The translations under genes were made by a program, and so were the position numbers. From NCBI GenBank assembly GCA_964535195.1, contig CAZHSI010000006.1:11884-75883 (forward strand): a stretch of 64,000 nucleotides of DNA, read 5' to 3'. Within the stretch, counting starts at the first letter, position 1; each line of letters opens with the position of its first letter. The notes below the pieces were generated by a model. It was not told the origin of the DNA. It ran no database searches and was given only the letters and a program-made list of their open reading frames with translations. This DNA comes from UBA9339 sp964535195. Lineage in GTDB: Bacteria > Pseudomonadota > Gammaproteobacteria > UBA9339. Positions 16,611 to 26,187 of the stretch are shown here, one piece after another.

Positions 16611-19233
16611 TTGGCACTCTTTAAGTATACCTGAAACTATGCAAAAGCTGGCGACCAATCTACAAATTGGTTTGACCACGGAAGAGGTTGCAGCGCGCCA
16701 AAAAATATATCCACGGAATGAAATAATTACCTATAAAAAGGATAATGTTTTATTCCGTTTTTTGCGCCAGTTTCATAATGCTTTAATTTATATTTTGTTA
16801 GTGTCTGCAGTGATTGCCGTCGCCTTGGAGCAGTGGCTAGATGCCGGGGTTATTTTGGGGGTGGTGATTATTAATGCTATTTTTGGTTTTTTTCAAGAAG
16901 GAAAGGCCGAGAAGGCTCTAAGTGCTATTCGTGCCATGCTGTCACCGGTAGCGCAAGTTATTCGTGATGGTAGAAAAATAACTATAGCGGCGAGCAACCT
17001 ACTTCCGGGTGATATTGTCGTAATTAATCGTGGGGATAAAGTTCCTGCTGATTTACGTTTGTGCGAAGCAAAAAATATTCAGGTCGAAGAAGCAATTTTA
17101 ACTGGGGAATCGTTGCCAGTTGAAAAACAGAGTGCAGCGGTTATAGAAAACGCTGTAATTGGTGAGCGCTATTCGATGCTTTATAGTGGTACTTTAGTAA
17201 CGGATGGTCGGGGTTTAGGTATAGTAGTGGCTACTGGCCTTAACACTGAGGTTGGTAAAATTAGTGAATCTTTACAAAAGACTGAAGCAATTACTACACC
17301 GCTACTTCGGCAAATGAATAAGTTTGGTCAGTGGTTAACTCTGCTTATTGTTGCTTTGGCTTTGGTGGTTTTTTTGGTGGGTGCTTTGGTGTGGCATAAT
17401 GTGAGTTCTGAGATGTTTATGGCAATTGTTGGTTTAACGGTTGCTGCTATTCCTGAAGGGTTACCTCCGATCATGACGATTATTTTAGCCATTGGCGTCA
17501 CGCGGATGGCCAAGCTTAAGGCAATCGTTCGGAATCTTCCGGCGGTAGAGACTATGGGGGCAGTAACGACAATTTGCACCGATAAAACGGGGACGCTTAC
17601 AAGTAACGAGTTGGCAGTACAATCAATCATAACAGCTAAGAATAGTTATGAAGTTTCCCAGGCATTGTCAGAGGTTAGTCATCACGATTTACAGACAGCA
17701 ATTGCTGGTGCAATTTTGTGTAATGATGCGACCCTATCTCATCGCAACGATGTTTATGAGGCTAATGGTAATCCCCTTGACGAAGCGCTTATGATGCTTG
17801 GTGTAAAGCTTAAGTATGATGTGCGTTTGTGGCAACAAAAATTTCCGCGCACTGATCTTATTCCATATGAGACTGAACATAAATTTATGGCGACGTTGCA
17901 CCATGATCATGCTGGTAATGGTTTTCTTTACGTCAAAGGTGCCCCAGAGATTATTTTGCGAAAATGTAAAGCTGAACAAGCTGATGGGAAGGTTGTCCCG
18001 CTTGATGCTGATTACTGGTATGGGCACATCGAACGTTTAGCCTCCTTGGGTCAAAGAGTGATTGCTGTCGCTATCCATAAAGAGGCAGGGGCTAAACAAA
18101 CCTTGAATTTTAGTGATGTCGATGAGGGTTTAGTGTTAGTGGCTTTATTGGGTTTAATCGATCCGCCAAGGAAAGAGGCAATTATTGCAGTTAAAGAGTG
18201 CCAAGATGCCGGGATTGATGTCAAGATGATTACTGGTGATCATGTGGTTACGGCGCGCACCATTGCGCTTAATATTGGCATAAAAAACCCCGAAGTATTA
18301 ACTGGTGATATTATTGATCAAATAAGTGATGATGAGTTAGGCTTGGTTGCCCAAAGAGTCGATATTTATGCGCGCACCTCACCACATCATAAGTTACGTT
18401 TGGTAAAAGCATTACAACGGCATCATGAAGTGGTAGCGATGACGGGAGACGGCATTAATGACGCCCCGGCTCTTAAACAAGCGGATATTGGTGTGGCGAT
18501 GGGGCAAAAAGGTGCAGATCTTGCTAAAGAATCTGCGGCCATGGTTTTAGCTGATGATAATTTTGCGACGATTGTGCACGCGGTGCGTGAAGGTCGTACT
18601 ATTTTTGATAATCTACAAAAGGCTATACTTTTTGTTTTACCTACGAGTTTTGCTCAAGCATTTGCCGTGATCGTGGCGATATTGTTTGGTTTAACTTTAC
18701 CTATTACTGCGGTACAAATTTTATGGGTAAATATGATTACGGCAGTAACTTTATCTTTGGCTTTTGGTTTTGAACCGGCAGAGGCTGAGGTTATGAGTCG
18801 TCCGCCACGTGATTCCCGGGAGCCTTTGTTATCTTGGTATTTATTATGGCGAGCATTTTTGGTTTCATTAATTGCGGTTGTGGCGATTTTTGGTCTATTT
18901 GTTTTTGTCTATTCTCAAGACCAAAATTTAGCTATTGCTCGTACCGTAGTGGTTAATGTCTTAGTTTTTTGTGAAGCAGTATATTTGATTAATTGTCGTA
19001 ATCTCAAAAAGTCTTCGATTAACGTGCAAGCATTTTTTGGTAGTTTACCGGTTCTCGTTGCGATTGGTACGGTGATGGCGTTCCAGCTGTTATTTACTTA
19101 TCTCCCAGTTATGCAACGTTTTTTTCATACCGCAGATATCAATTGGGCTCATTGGGGTTACATCTTGGTTACCGGCGTGGTTGCTTTTGGTTTGGTCGAG
19201 TTAGAGAAAGTGCTCTATAACCGTTCAGCGTAA
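16600..19233 (+). CDS. P2-type cation-transporting ATPase
   Basis: 877 residues with the full P-type layout: an actuator domain with LTGESLPVEK, the M4 motif PEGLP (285-289), the phosphorylation site DKTGT (D328), the nucleotide-binding KGAPE, TGDGINDAP (615-623), and six C-terminal membrane segments. PEGLP is typical of Ca2+ or Mn2+ and related P2A pumps (PacL, CtpF, SERCA). The true ion cannot be fixed from sequence. The gene starts within the end of epmB. A short hairpin follows (AAAGCGC/GCGCTTT), partly formed by the neighbouring IS relic. Confidence 0.9.
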   Translation: MSTNWHSLSIPETMQKLATNLQIGLTTEEVAARQKIYPRNEIITYKKDNVLFRFLRQFHNALIYILLVSAVIAVALEQWLDAGVILGVVIINAIFGFFQEGKAEKALSAIRAMLSPVAQVIRDGRKITIAASNLLPGDIVVINRGDKVPADLRLCEAKNIQVEEAILTGESLPVEKQSAAVIENAVIGERYSMLYSGTLVTDGRGLGIVVATGLNTEVGKISESLQKTEAITTPLLRQMNKFGQWLTLLIVALALVVFLVGALVWHNVSSEMFMAIVGLTVAAIPEGLPPIMTIILAIGVTRMAKLKAIVRNLPAVETMGAVTTICTDKTGTLTSNELAVQSIITAKNSYEVSQALSEVSHHDLQTAIAGAILCNDATLSHRNDVYEANGNPLDEALMMLGVKLKYDVRLWQQKFPRTDLIPYETEHKFMATLHHDHAGNGFLYVKGAPEIILRKCKAEQADGKVVPLDADYWYGHIERLASLGQRVIAVAIHKEAGAKQTLNFSDVDEGLVLVALLGLIDPPRKEAIIAVKECQDAGIDVKMITGDHVVTARTIALNIGIKNPEVLTGDIIDQISDDELGLVAQRVDIYARTSPHHKLRLVKALQRHHEVVAMTGDGINDAPALKQADIGVAMGQKGADLAKESAAMVLADDNFATIVHAVREGRTIFDNLQKAILFVLPTSFAQAFAVIVAILFGLTLPITAVQILWVNMITAVTLSLAFGFEPAEAEVMSRPPRDSREPLLSWYLLWRAFLVSLIAVVAIFGLFVFVYSQDQNLAIARTVVVNVLVFCEAVYLINCRNLKKSSINVQAFFGSLPVLVAIGTVMAFQLLFTYLPVMQRFFHTADINWAHWGYILVTGVVAFGLVELEKVLYNRSA

Positions 19234-19268
19234 TTTATTCATAGTAAAAAGCGCGCCGCGTAAAATTA

Positions 19269-19643
19269 TAGCGCTTTCCTTTTAGATTGACAGTGGCTGT
19301 CATAAATTAACCCGGGAGGAAAATGGCAGCACCATATTCAATAGCTTTGCGTTTGAAAACTATAAAAGCTTATGAAAATGGAGAAAGCTCTTAGCAAGAG
19401 ATAGCTAAAGTATTTGGCATGGGGATAGTAACATTTACGCGTTACTGGATTCGCCGGATTTATCTCCTATTGAAAATAATAGGTGGTTAAAAATAATTTC
19501 GGTGCTAAGAAAATTTGCACCACGAACTAAAACACAATTGCAAAAGGTCATACGGAATGCTTTTAGAGCCATAGAGTAGCAAGATTTATTTTCTTGGTTT
19601 AGGCATTGTGGAAATATGTTATCAATCAATTAGGAAACCGCTA
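19269..19643 (+). mobile_element. Internally deleted IS630-type element
   Basis: The ends form a 24-bp imperfect inverted repeat (19 of 24 matching) at 19269-19292 and 19620-19643, starting TAGCG and bounded by TA, as expected for IS630/Tc1 insertion. Between them, from ATG 19323, is an N-terminal helix-turn-helix remnant (MAAPYSIALRLKTIKAYENG) with a TAG at 19392. It is joined to a C-terminal DDE remnant that begins DLSPIEN at 19457 and continues LRKFAPRTKTQLQKVI before stops. The central catalytic region is gone, so it is non-autonomous. Confidence 0.75.
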
Positions 19644-19674
19644 TAAAAAATTGAGGTTTCAACGGAGCCATTAT

Positions 19675-21807
19675 ATGAGAACCATTGCGCGATTATTGAT
19701 AGTTGTTAGTCTGATAGTGTTACCCTCGCAGCTTATGGCAATGGAGAAATCTACACCCCAAAGGGCACTTCCAATATCTCCAATTAACATTTTTATGCTG
19801 GCGGCCAAGTTTTTACAAACCTCATATAACACCTTCAATGCTTGGTACTTTGCTACACCTCAGGAGATTACCTACCGTTGGCAGGATACTCCTGCGGATG
19901 AGGTTGTAAATTTTTTAGAACATGAAGTTGATGGCAGCGGAGCAGATTGTGCGTTTATTGCACTTGGCGTTACTAGAGCTCAAGCTATCCAAGAACTGCT
20001 AACACGAGACCAGGATGCTAATACTCGCCGGTTATTAGCACCAGATTTGCTAGCAGTACTTATTGACCCAGACGATCGTGAAGCACTTCCTGAAACATTA
20101 GAGGTTTTACGGTTAGAGTTCCGCGAGCACTATAATGAATTACAAAACTACATTGAGGGGGTGAGGGGAGAACTTAATTACGGTAGAGTTGATCAGCTAA
20201 CTCCCCTGCAAGCATTAGAAGTTTTACGCATGCGTGATGATTGTCGTTATGATGAATATAAAAGGGCGCTAGATGAATTTGAGGTAATTCAAATTAGGCG
20301 CCAGCAGTATGAGCACTCAATCACCCCGGAAGAATTTAGAACTTTTGTAGAATTCCAGTTTGGTAAGAGACATGGTTATTTAAGCTATATGTATGGAGGT
20401 GGGGGCGCTTTAGAGGCTTTGGCTCGTTTGCTTAGGGTAAACGTACAGATTTTTATTGCTGATGCGAGGCATCGACTAATACGTACTCTTAACGTAGAGG
20501 TGACCAATCCTCGTAATGGTTTTTATCTTCTCCATACGGGAACCAAAAATGATCGAGGTCGGGTGAACTTAAATCATTTTAATTTGCTCGAGCGTATCCC
20601 TGTCCCAGCGCAAACTAATGCAGCTCCGAGTGGTGGTGTTAGTAGTCCCAAAGTTGTTGCACAGCCTCCATGGCATGAGGACGCTTTGTCTTCAGGAGAG
20701 ATTGTATTAACTGATATGATTTTTAAAGGTTTTAATAAAACCGATCCAACAATGATGAATTTAGCCTTTAGCTCGCAAAAAAAAGCCACGGACTTTAATC
20801 TGCAGCTTTTACGGATTTTGTCCCCTGTTTATCCGAGTGCTGCGCTCCAAATAATGCAAGATCAGAAATTACCGCGTGAAGAAATAAGGAAATTACAAAC
20901 GGAGATGCTAAAACAGGTATCAAAAAGATATAAGGATATAGGTGCTAGTGAACTAGCGGATTTGTTTGCGCATCATGCTGAGAGTTCTAAACAAAAAGAT
21001 GAGTTACGTGAAGCTGAGTACGAAAAGCTATGTAGTAAGTATTATGAACTAGTTTTTAGCATTATACGTGATAGTGAGTCAGATTCAAAAAAGCAGAGAG
21101 ATTTATGGGAAAAATTTGAAGAACTTCACGCTTTGAGGCCTAATGCTATAGAACCTTATATACCACTAATTACTTTTATGTCTGGTAGATTAGAACAGGA
21201 AACTTTACGCAAGTTTTTGCACGAAGCGTATGATATTGATCCTTATAAGACCTATGCCTATTGTTTCTATCACTTGCGTTTAGCTGGTTCTGGTTTATTG
21301 GCAAACTTCTTTCAGAGAAGCAATCCAGTGCAACTTATTCCGCTGTTAAAAGAGTTATATCCTAATGATGCATTTGTCCGAGTTTTGCAGGTTTCAGTTT
21401 CTGATCCGGGAACAGTTGAGTTTGCCGAATCTGAACTGACGCAGCCGCTTTTGCTGGTACAGCGTAATTTTCAGGATATTTGGGCAGCACTAGCTCAAGA
21501 TCAAACTCAAAAAGCTATTGAAGACTTAATTAGATTAGAGCCATCTATTGGTGGCTTTGCTTTTGTTCACCGTTATTTGGCTCTGGTTTGGTTGCTGCAA
21601 GGAGATATGCAAAAAGCTTGGCAAATTTATAAGCGAGCTAATAATCTGCCATCTCTGCCCAACGGTAATTCACTTGATGCTTGCCGAGGACTTGGTTTGT
21701 ATTGGCAAATTTTAGCGAAAGCTACGAACCACGCTGAAATATTGCCAAATTTATTGGATTATCTAAAACCTAAGAGTGATCCTTTGCATGCATTATTTAA
21801 TTTTTAA
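19675..21807 (+). CDS. Secreted OTU-like cysteine protease candidate, N-terminal part
   Basis: 710 residues from the ATG preceded by CGGAG. A signal peptide is clear (MRTIARLLIVVSLIVLPS followed by QLMA). DGSGADCAFIALG puts a Cys at 92, and NHFNLL puts a His at 301. This spacing and pattern resemble OTU-family deubiquitinases (DGNCLF...H), but the match is by eye only. The rest is mainly helical without a domain I recognise. The frame ends in a T5 tract at 21800-21804. Adding one T would continue without a stop into the next frame, so this is probably the first part of a protein of about 1,290 residues. It follows the IS630 relic. Confidence 0.65.
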   Translation: MRTIARLLIVVSLIVLPSQLMAMEKSTPQRALPISPINIFMLAAKFLQTSYNTFNAWYFATPQEITYRWQDTPADEVVNFLEHEVDGSGADCAFIALGVTRAQAIQELLTRDQDANTRRLLAPDLLAVLIDPDDREALPETLEVLRLEFREHYNELQNYIEGVRGELNYGRVDQLTPLQALEVLRMRDDCRYDEYKRALDEFEVIQIRRQQYEHSITPEEFRTFVEFQFGKRHGYLSYMYGGGGALEALARLLRVNVQIFIADARHRLIRTLNVEVTNPRNGFYLLHTGTKNDRGRVNLNHFNLLERIPVPAQTNAAPSGGVSSPKVVAQPPWHEDALSSGEIVLTDMIFKGFNKTDPTMMNLAFSSQKKATDFNLQLLRILSPVYPSAALQIMQDQKLPREEIRKLQTEMLKQVSKRYKDIGASELADLFAHHAESSKQKDELREAEYEKLCSKYYELVFSIIRDSESDSKKQRDLWEKFEELHALRPNAIEPYIPLITFMSGRLEQETLRKFLHEAYDIDPYKTYAYCFYHLRLAGSGLLANFFQRSNPVQLIPLLKELYPNDAFVRVLQVSVSDPGTVEFAESELTQPLLLVQRNFQDIWAALAQDQTQKAIEDLIRLEPSIGGFAFVHRYLALVWLLQGDMQKAWQIYKRANNLPSLPNGNSLDACRGLGLYWQILAKATNHAEILPNLLDYLKPKSDPLHALFNF

Positions 21808-21875
21808 CAAATAGGGGATCGCAAGATGATGCCGTAATAGCCTCCTATAGGGATTTTGTAAAGACTGCTACAAAG

Positions 21876-23561
21876 GTGCTTAATGCTGGTGAACTTGAAC
21901 AGCTTCCTATTATCTATCTTGGGATGCGCTGGATTACTTCGCGCCTATTGTTGACAGCTGATGATTTTGAAAAATATCGTTCATTATTCGAGGCGCTAAT
22001 GCAGTTAATGGGGGAAACAGCAAATTTAGGTTTTGCTTTTGCTCCAATCGACCCATGGCTTGCCGAACATTTTAGTAAACAGGTAAGCGAGAAAGATGCT
22101 AGATTTTTTAATTTTGCAGTAAGTTTTCCCTCTATTGAGTTTGGCACTTTCAATCACACCATGGTGCAACCACAACTTATTTTTGATGAGTTCGGATTAA
22201 AGCTTGCTGCACCATCGTTTCAGGCCTTAGCTACCCAGCTTACTAAAGATACTTATAGCGTAATTTTGAGTCTGATCTCTTCTCGAGCGTTAAGTGAAAC
22301 TAAATGGTGGGACGACTCTGAGGTGGTATTGCCTAATGATGAGGCAATGTTTTTATATTTACTCAATCATGGCTTAAAAAGCGGTGTAGCTAAGGGTGGA
22401 GTGGCACTTCCTAGCTATTTGGCTGCAGCTCGATTGTTGGATTACTATCTTCAGCAATCACAACCACCTTATCTTGTTACTCAAAACATCTTGAGTTGGG
22501 GTGAATTCGTAGTTTCTACTGTAGGATGGACCAACGATAGAGGTATACCAGCCCCACGGTTTTTAAATTCATATGTTCTTGATGGGCGATGGAAAAAGTT
22601 GCAGAGGCAGCTAGAGAAGCTCTGGAGTGCTCCAGGTGAGGAGACTCAGAAAAAGCTCTTATCGCCAAATCAACGCGCTTTTCAACAAGTGTTGGCGGCA
22701 GCTGAGAGGATAAAGCGAAGATCACCTGCGGCTATTAAGCAAATTACTATTCCAAATGATGACTCTAATCTTTATGAGATTTTTCAAGCTGCTCAGACTT
22801 TGTTTGGCTGGCGTGCTAATGAAACATTTGTTGCTTGGGGAGAGAGGCTGTTATCACATGAGTACGATTGGTTAGATACTGAGCCTAGATTTAGACCTAA
22901 TATCTTTGGATCAAAAGGTCAACCTCAAGATACTATTGAGTTCCCAATGAAAAGCCGCAAAGCACGAGAAATATTAAAAGAGATATTGAGAATGTGGATT
23001 GAGTTTCACAAGGGTATTACTGAGAAAAATAAGGATATTGCTAAAAATGGTGGCGAAGAGAATAGTGGAAGAAAATATGACCAGCAGACGATCGATACAG
23101 AAATAAAAAAACACAACAATGAATTCAGCGAGTTGGTTGGATATTTCGGTGCAGCCAGACAAGTTGGCAAACTTGAGGATGAGGAATTGGTGGTGCTTGC
23201 TGTTGCTACCATGCTTACTAATGTTTATGAAGGAGATAGAAGTAATTTTTATCATAATGTTTTGGTTGAGACTGAGAAATTAGCTGAGGATACCTATAGG
23301 TTAGCGCTTGAAGTGGCAATTGATCAATTGATACGCCAGTTTTTAGTAAACCAAGGCGCAGAAAATTTTATGCTTACTAATATTGCAATAGCCAAACAAT
23401 TTTTCCAAAGAGTTTGGGCGGTTCTAAATGATACCGGTCATTTTCATGGTCCGGAGCTGCATACTACAGGTATTGCCCCGCGGCAGTGGCATTATAATGC
23501 TGGCATTCCTGGTGGAGATAAGTTCAATTTGGCAAATTCTCATATATATTTTAAGCGGTAA
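21876..23561 (+). CDS. C-terminal part of the split OTU-like protein
   Basis: 561 residues from a GTG without a convincing ribosome-binding site. The same frame is open upstream back to the T5 tract at 21800-21804 and reads naturally as protein (TNRGSQDDAVIASYRDFVK). This indicates that it is the continuation of the gene at 19675, displaced by a one-base loss. The sequence is mostly helical with no named domain. Whether it is a pseudogene, is rescued by slippage, or reflects an assembly error cannot be told from sequence. Confidence 0.6.
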   Translation: MLNAGELEQLPIIYLGMRWITSRLLLTADDFEKYRSLFEALMQLMGETANLGFAFAPIDPWLAEHFSKQVSEKDARFFNFAVSFPSIEFGTFNHTMVQPQLIFDEFGLKLAAPSFQALATQLTKDTYSVILSLISSRALSETKWWDDSEVVLPNDEAMFLYLLNHGLKSGVAKGGVALPSYLAAARLLDYYLQQSQPPYLVTQNILSWGEFVVSTVGWTNDRGIPAPRFLNSYVLDGRWKKLQRQLEKLWSAPGEETQKKLLSPNQRAFQQVLAAAERIKRRSPAAIKQITIPNDDSNLYEIFQAAQTLFGWRANETFVAWGERLLSHEYDWLDTEPRFRPNIFGSKGQPQDTIEFPMKSRKAREILKEILRMWIEFHKGITEKNKDIAKNGGEENSGRKYDQQTIDTEIKKHNNEFSELVGYFGAARQVGKLEDEELVVLAVATMLTNVYEGDRSNFYHNVLVETEKLAEDTYRLALEVAIDQLIRQFLVNQGAENFMLTNIAIAKQFFQRVWAVLNDTGHFHGPELHTTGIAPRQWHYNAGIPGGDKFNLANSHIYFKR

Positions 23562-23589
23562 AAACCAAAAGGTAATGTTTTGCCAAAAC

Positions 23590-23886
23590 TTAACCACTCT
23601 GGGTTGGAAACTCAGAGGATAAGGTTTTGCATAGATGCTTATTCAGCTTTAAAGTAGCCATACATTCTTCACATCTTTTGATTGCTGCGGTTGTAAAAAA
23701 ACAAAAGGAAATATTCGGTTTTTCTAAAATTCTCGTTCCTAAAAAAACTGGGAATTTAAAGACACCTTCTAAGGCTAAGCCGTTATGATGGGCAACAAGA
23801 TCTGCGGTAATAAGACCTTCGCTTTGCTCACAACTTGGTAGGTGTCTACTTACCAAGCCAAGATATGGTGGTGCTAGTTTGTTCAT
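23590..23886 (-). CDS. Hypothetical small protein, doubtful
   Basis: 98 residues, no family recognised. It has five cysteines, including a CEEC pair, and no membrane segment. An AGGAG lies about 15 nt before the ATG, too far for a strong site. It fills an otherwise empty 455-bp gap, on the strand opposite its neighbours. It may be a relic or a chance frame. Confidence 0.25.
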   Translation of the reverse strand: MNKLAPPYLGLVSRHLPSCEQSEGLITADLVAHHNGLALEGVFKFPVFLGTRILEKPNISFCFFTTAAIKRCEECMATLKLNKHLCKTLSSEFPTQSG

Positions 23887-24017
23887 TGCCTACGTCATAA
23901 TGACTCCTGCAGGAAAAGTTGCTATACATGGCAAAGACTCACACTTGCAATGTGAAGCTGTTTTATATATCCTATATACAAGGAAGAAGGAGTATAGGTA
24001 AAATATAGGGAGGTATT

Positions 24018-25706
24018 ATGTACAATCCAACAGCTCAAGATGTTAGCAGTGGTGTTGTAATTCGAGATGGTCATCCAATTAGTGCTCAACTTTCAACAAA
24101 TCCGCAGGAATTTCTTCGTCACAATGGTATTAATCTACCTGAGGGTGCAGATAGAGAAAAAGTATTAGCGCTCGCGGAAGCTTTTAAAAATTGCCTTAAT
24201 ACCCAAGGGATTTTGCAATTATTAAAGGAAATTAATATTGTTGATGTATCAGCAGAAACGATAAAGGCAATAAAGAATCAAATTTATTTTGATAGGTTAA
24301 ATTCAGAGATTAGAGAAATAGTACGACAAAGAGTGGCAACAATTCATGCTGAAAGTGCTTCGATATATGACAAGATTAAGGCATATGGATACAACAGCAC
24401 CACTCTTTTTGTAATCGAGCAACTAAATCAAGCGTATGAACAAGCTGCTAATCTTAATGTTGCTATAAAAGATTACTTAATGAAATTAGGATTTCAGGAA
24501 GCGACAGCAGAAGCAACAGCAAGTGAAATTATTAGTCAAAGATATTTCTCCGCATTACATGAAGATATAAGGGAAATAGTTAGGGGAATACGGCCAGAAA
24601 TACATGCTGCTAGTGCAGGTCCAGTGAGAGGTTTTTTTGGTTGGTTAAATGCTGGAGGTGCAGCTGCTGCTAATAGCACTACTATTGGTATAATTGAGGC
24701 TCTTAATGGAGAGTACTTAAAAAGAAATTATGGGAATATGAAGGAGCATTTAAAGAGCTTAGGACTTACGGAAGACCAAGTCGTAGAAGTTGTAAATAAA
24801 ATGCTGAGAATGAAAGGTGGGCCGTCAGGATCTTCTCCTGACGTAGCGCCGTCTGTACCTCTATCACCATTTTTTCCTGAATCAATACTGGATGGGGCTG
24901 TGGCAGTTTCCCCGCCAACACCTCCGCCTCCACCTCCGCCACTACCTCCGCCTCCACCTCCACCCCCACGCTCCCTTCCATCACAGGGGGATAAAAGAGC
25001 AATGGCTCCTGGTAGTTTGCTAGGTGCAATAGAGAAGGGGGGTAAACTAAGAAAAGCAGAAGCTAGCCCTCATGGTGAACAAGCTTCAGGTGATGTCAGG
25101 ACAGAAATTTTACAGGGTGTGGTATATGCTGCTGGAAAGATGAGCGAGAGAAGGGGTGGCGAAGATATAGATGCACGGCTAGCCACGCGAAAGAAGGAGC
25201 AAGAGAAAGCTTCTCGCGGTGGAACGGAACAACAAGTAGTTGCTCTAAAGAGGCTTCAGACAGGCACAGATAGTGCTTCTCGAACTAAAGAAGAAAGTAT
25301 GTTAATTAATTTAAGATATAGGGTTAAACAAACAGAGTCCCGTATACTGTTACATGAGCAGCGAGTATCTGCAGCCGAGAATGAGTTAAAAAAAGCACAA
25401 GAAGCGATAGACCTGATTCAAAAGGTAATTGCAGGGATGAAAGAGAATTTAGCAAAGCCAGGAGCACCTCTCGAGTCTCAGGTTATGAAACAACGGACAG
25501 ACGACATAGATCGCAAAGCAGGTGAGCTAACTCGAGCTAAGCAAAGATTATTGGCTGCGCAAACCGCACAAGAGCAAGCTAAAAAAGAGCTAGCTAAGGC
25601 CATCGAAAGCTTAGCAAAAACGAAAGCAGAGCTAGAAAAAGCTCAAATAGTTCAAGCACAAGCTGATACTGATAGTGATGTTGTGCCCCTAGCTCCAACT
25701 TCTTAG
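24018..25706 (+). CDS. Proline-rich WH2-domain protein, candidate actin-targeting effector
   Basis: 562 residues, no signal peptide, with a strong GGGAGG site before the ATG. Residues about 80-260 hold two diverged repeats of about 90 residues, sharing EIREIVR, IHA.SA, NST, IE.LN and LK.LG. A polyproline tract follows (299-317), then a WH2-like motif at 331-348 (PGSLLGAIEKGGKLRKAE; consensus LLxxIxxGxxLKK). Residues about 425-550 form a charged coiled coil. Poly-Pro (profilin-binding) directly before WH2 (G-actin-binding) is the layout of WASP-type nucleators and Rickettsia RickA. Actin binding is inferred. It sits in the effector-like island. Confidence 0.75.
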   Translation: MYNPTAQDVSSGVVIRDGHPISAQLSTNPQEFLRHNGINLPEGADREKVLALAEAFKNCLNTQGILQLLKEINIVDVSAETIKAIKNQIYFDRLNSEIREIVRQRVATIHAESASIYDKIKAYGYNSTTLFVIEQLNQAYEQAANLNVAIKDYLMKLGFQEATAEATASEIISQRYFSALHEDIREIVRGIRPEIHAASAGPVRGFFGWLNAGGAAAANSTTIGIIEALNGEYLKRNYGNMKEHLKSLGLTEDQVVEVVNKMLRMKGGPSGSSPDVAPSVPLSPFFPESILDGAVAVSPPTPPPPPPPLPPPPPPPPRSLPSQGDKRAMAPGSLLGAIEKGGKLRKAEASPHGEQASGDVRTEILQGVVYAAGKMSERRGGEDIDARLATRKKEQEKASRGGTEQQVVALKRLQTGTDSASRTKEESMLINLRYRVKQTESRILLHEQRVSAAENELKKAQEAIDLIQKVIAGMKENLAKPGAPLESQVMKQRTDDIDRKAGELTRAKQRLLAAQTAQEQAKKELAKAIESLAKTKAELEKAQIVQAQADTDSDVVPLAPTS

Positions 25707-26187
25707 AGGTGGGTGACCTAATTTTATAACGGCAGAGTGTGTTCTCGCGTGGGTGTATGACAGCGCGCAACTTCTTTCCAATTTTGCGGTTGCTGTACCG
25801 TTAAGTTTTGCGTTGATCTTTAACTGCCTGATTGGGTATATGCTATATATGCCCAGATCGGTCTTGTGCTAAGCAAAAATCCAGTGCCCCCTCGCGCGCC
25901 TTGCTTATTATGGCAGCATTATAGGCTAAATTGACGTAAGGAAGCCATGTTCGGGGTTAGGGTGCTAATTTATAGAGCTATAGTGCCCAGAGCTTTCTAT
26001 TTGGGAGATAGCTGTTACCGGTTAATTAGCTAATTTTAGTAGTATAGCAATCCACTTTTTTGATAGCTCTGGTAATTTTACGCTTGACTATCAGCGCGGC
26101 AATGAGTTAATATTTGCTCCTCTTTTTGCTCCTATAGCAAAAACAGCTATAGGAAAATTAACTATAGGGCAAACTACGATAGTAAAA
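25707..26187. other. 480-bp non-coding gap before lexA
   Basis: No gene or RNA is recognised. It contains a hairpin at about 25833-25857 (TGGGTATAT/ATATGCCCA) and a perfect 12-bp palindrome at 26024-26035 (AATTAGCTAATT), about 150 bp before lexA, which could be an operator. No E. coli-type SOS box (CTGT-N8-ACAG) is seen. The lexA frame stays open upstream to 26026, but without a start codon. Confidence 0.4.

Noticed and set aside
21795..21810. Programmed ribosomal frameshift in the OTU-like gene
   Set aside because: The T5 tract is not part of a clear slippery heptamer with a downstream hairpin; a simple one-base loss is a better reading.
24766..25029. Minus-strand frame with a Glu/Val/Ala repeat
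   Set aside because: It is the antisense reading of the polyproline tract of the WH2 protein.
25980..26187. SOS box upstream of lexA
   Set aside because: No CTGT-N8-ACAG or close variant was found; only an unrelated 12-bp palindrome.
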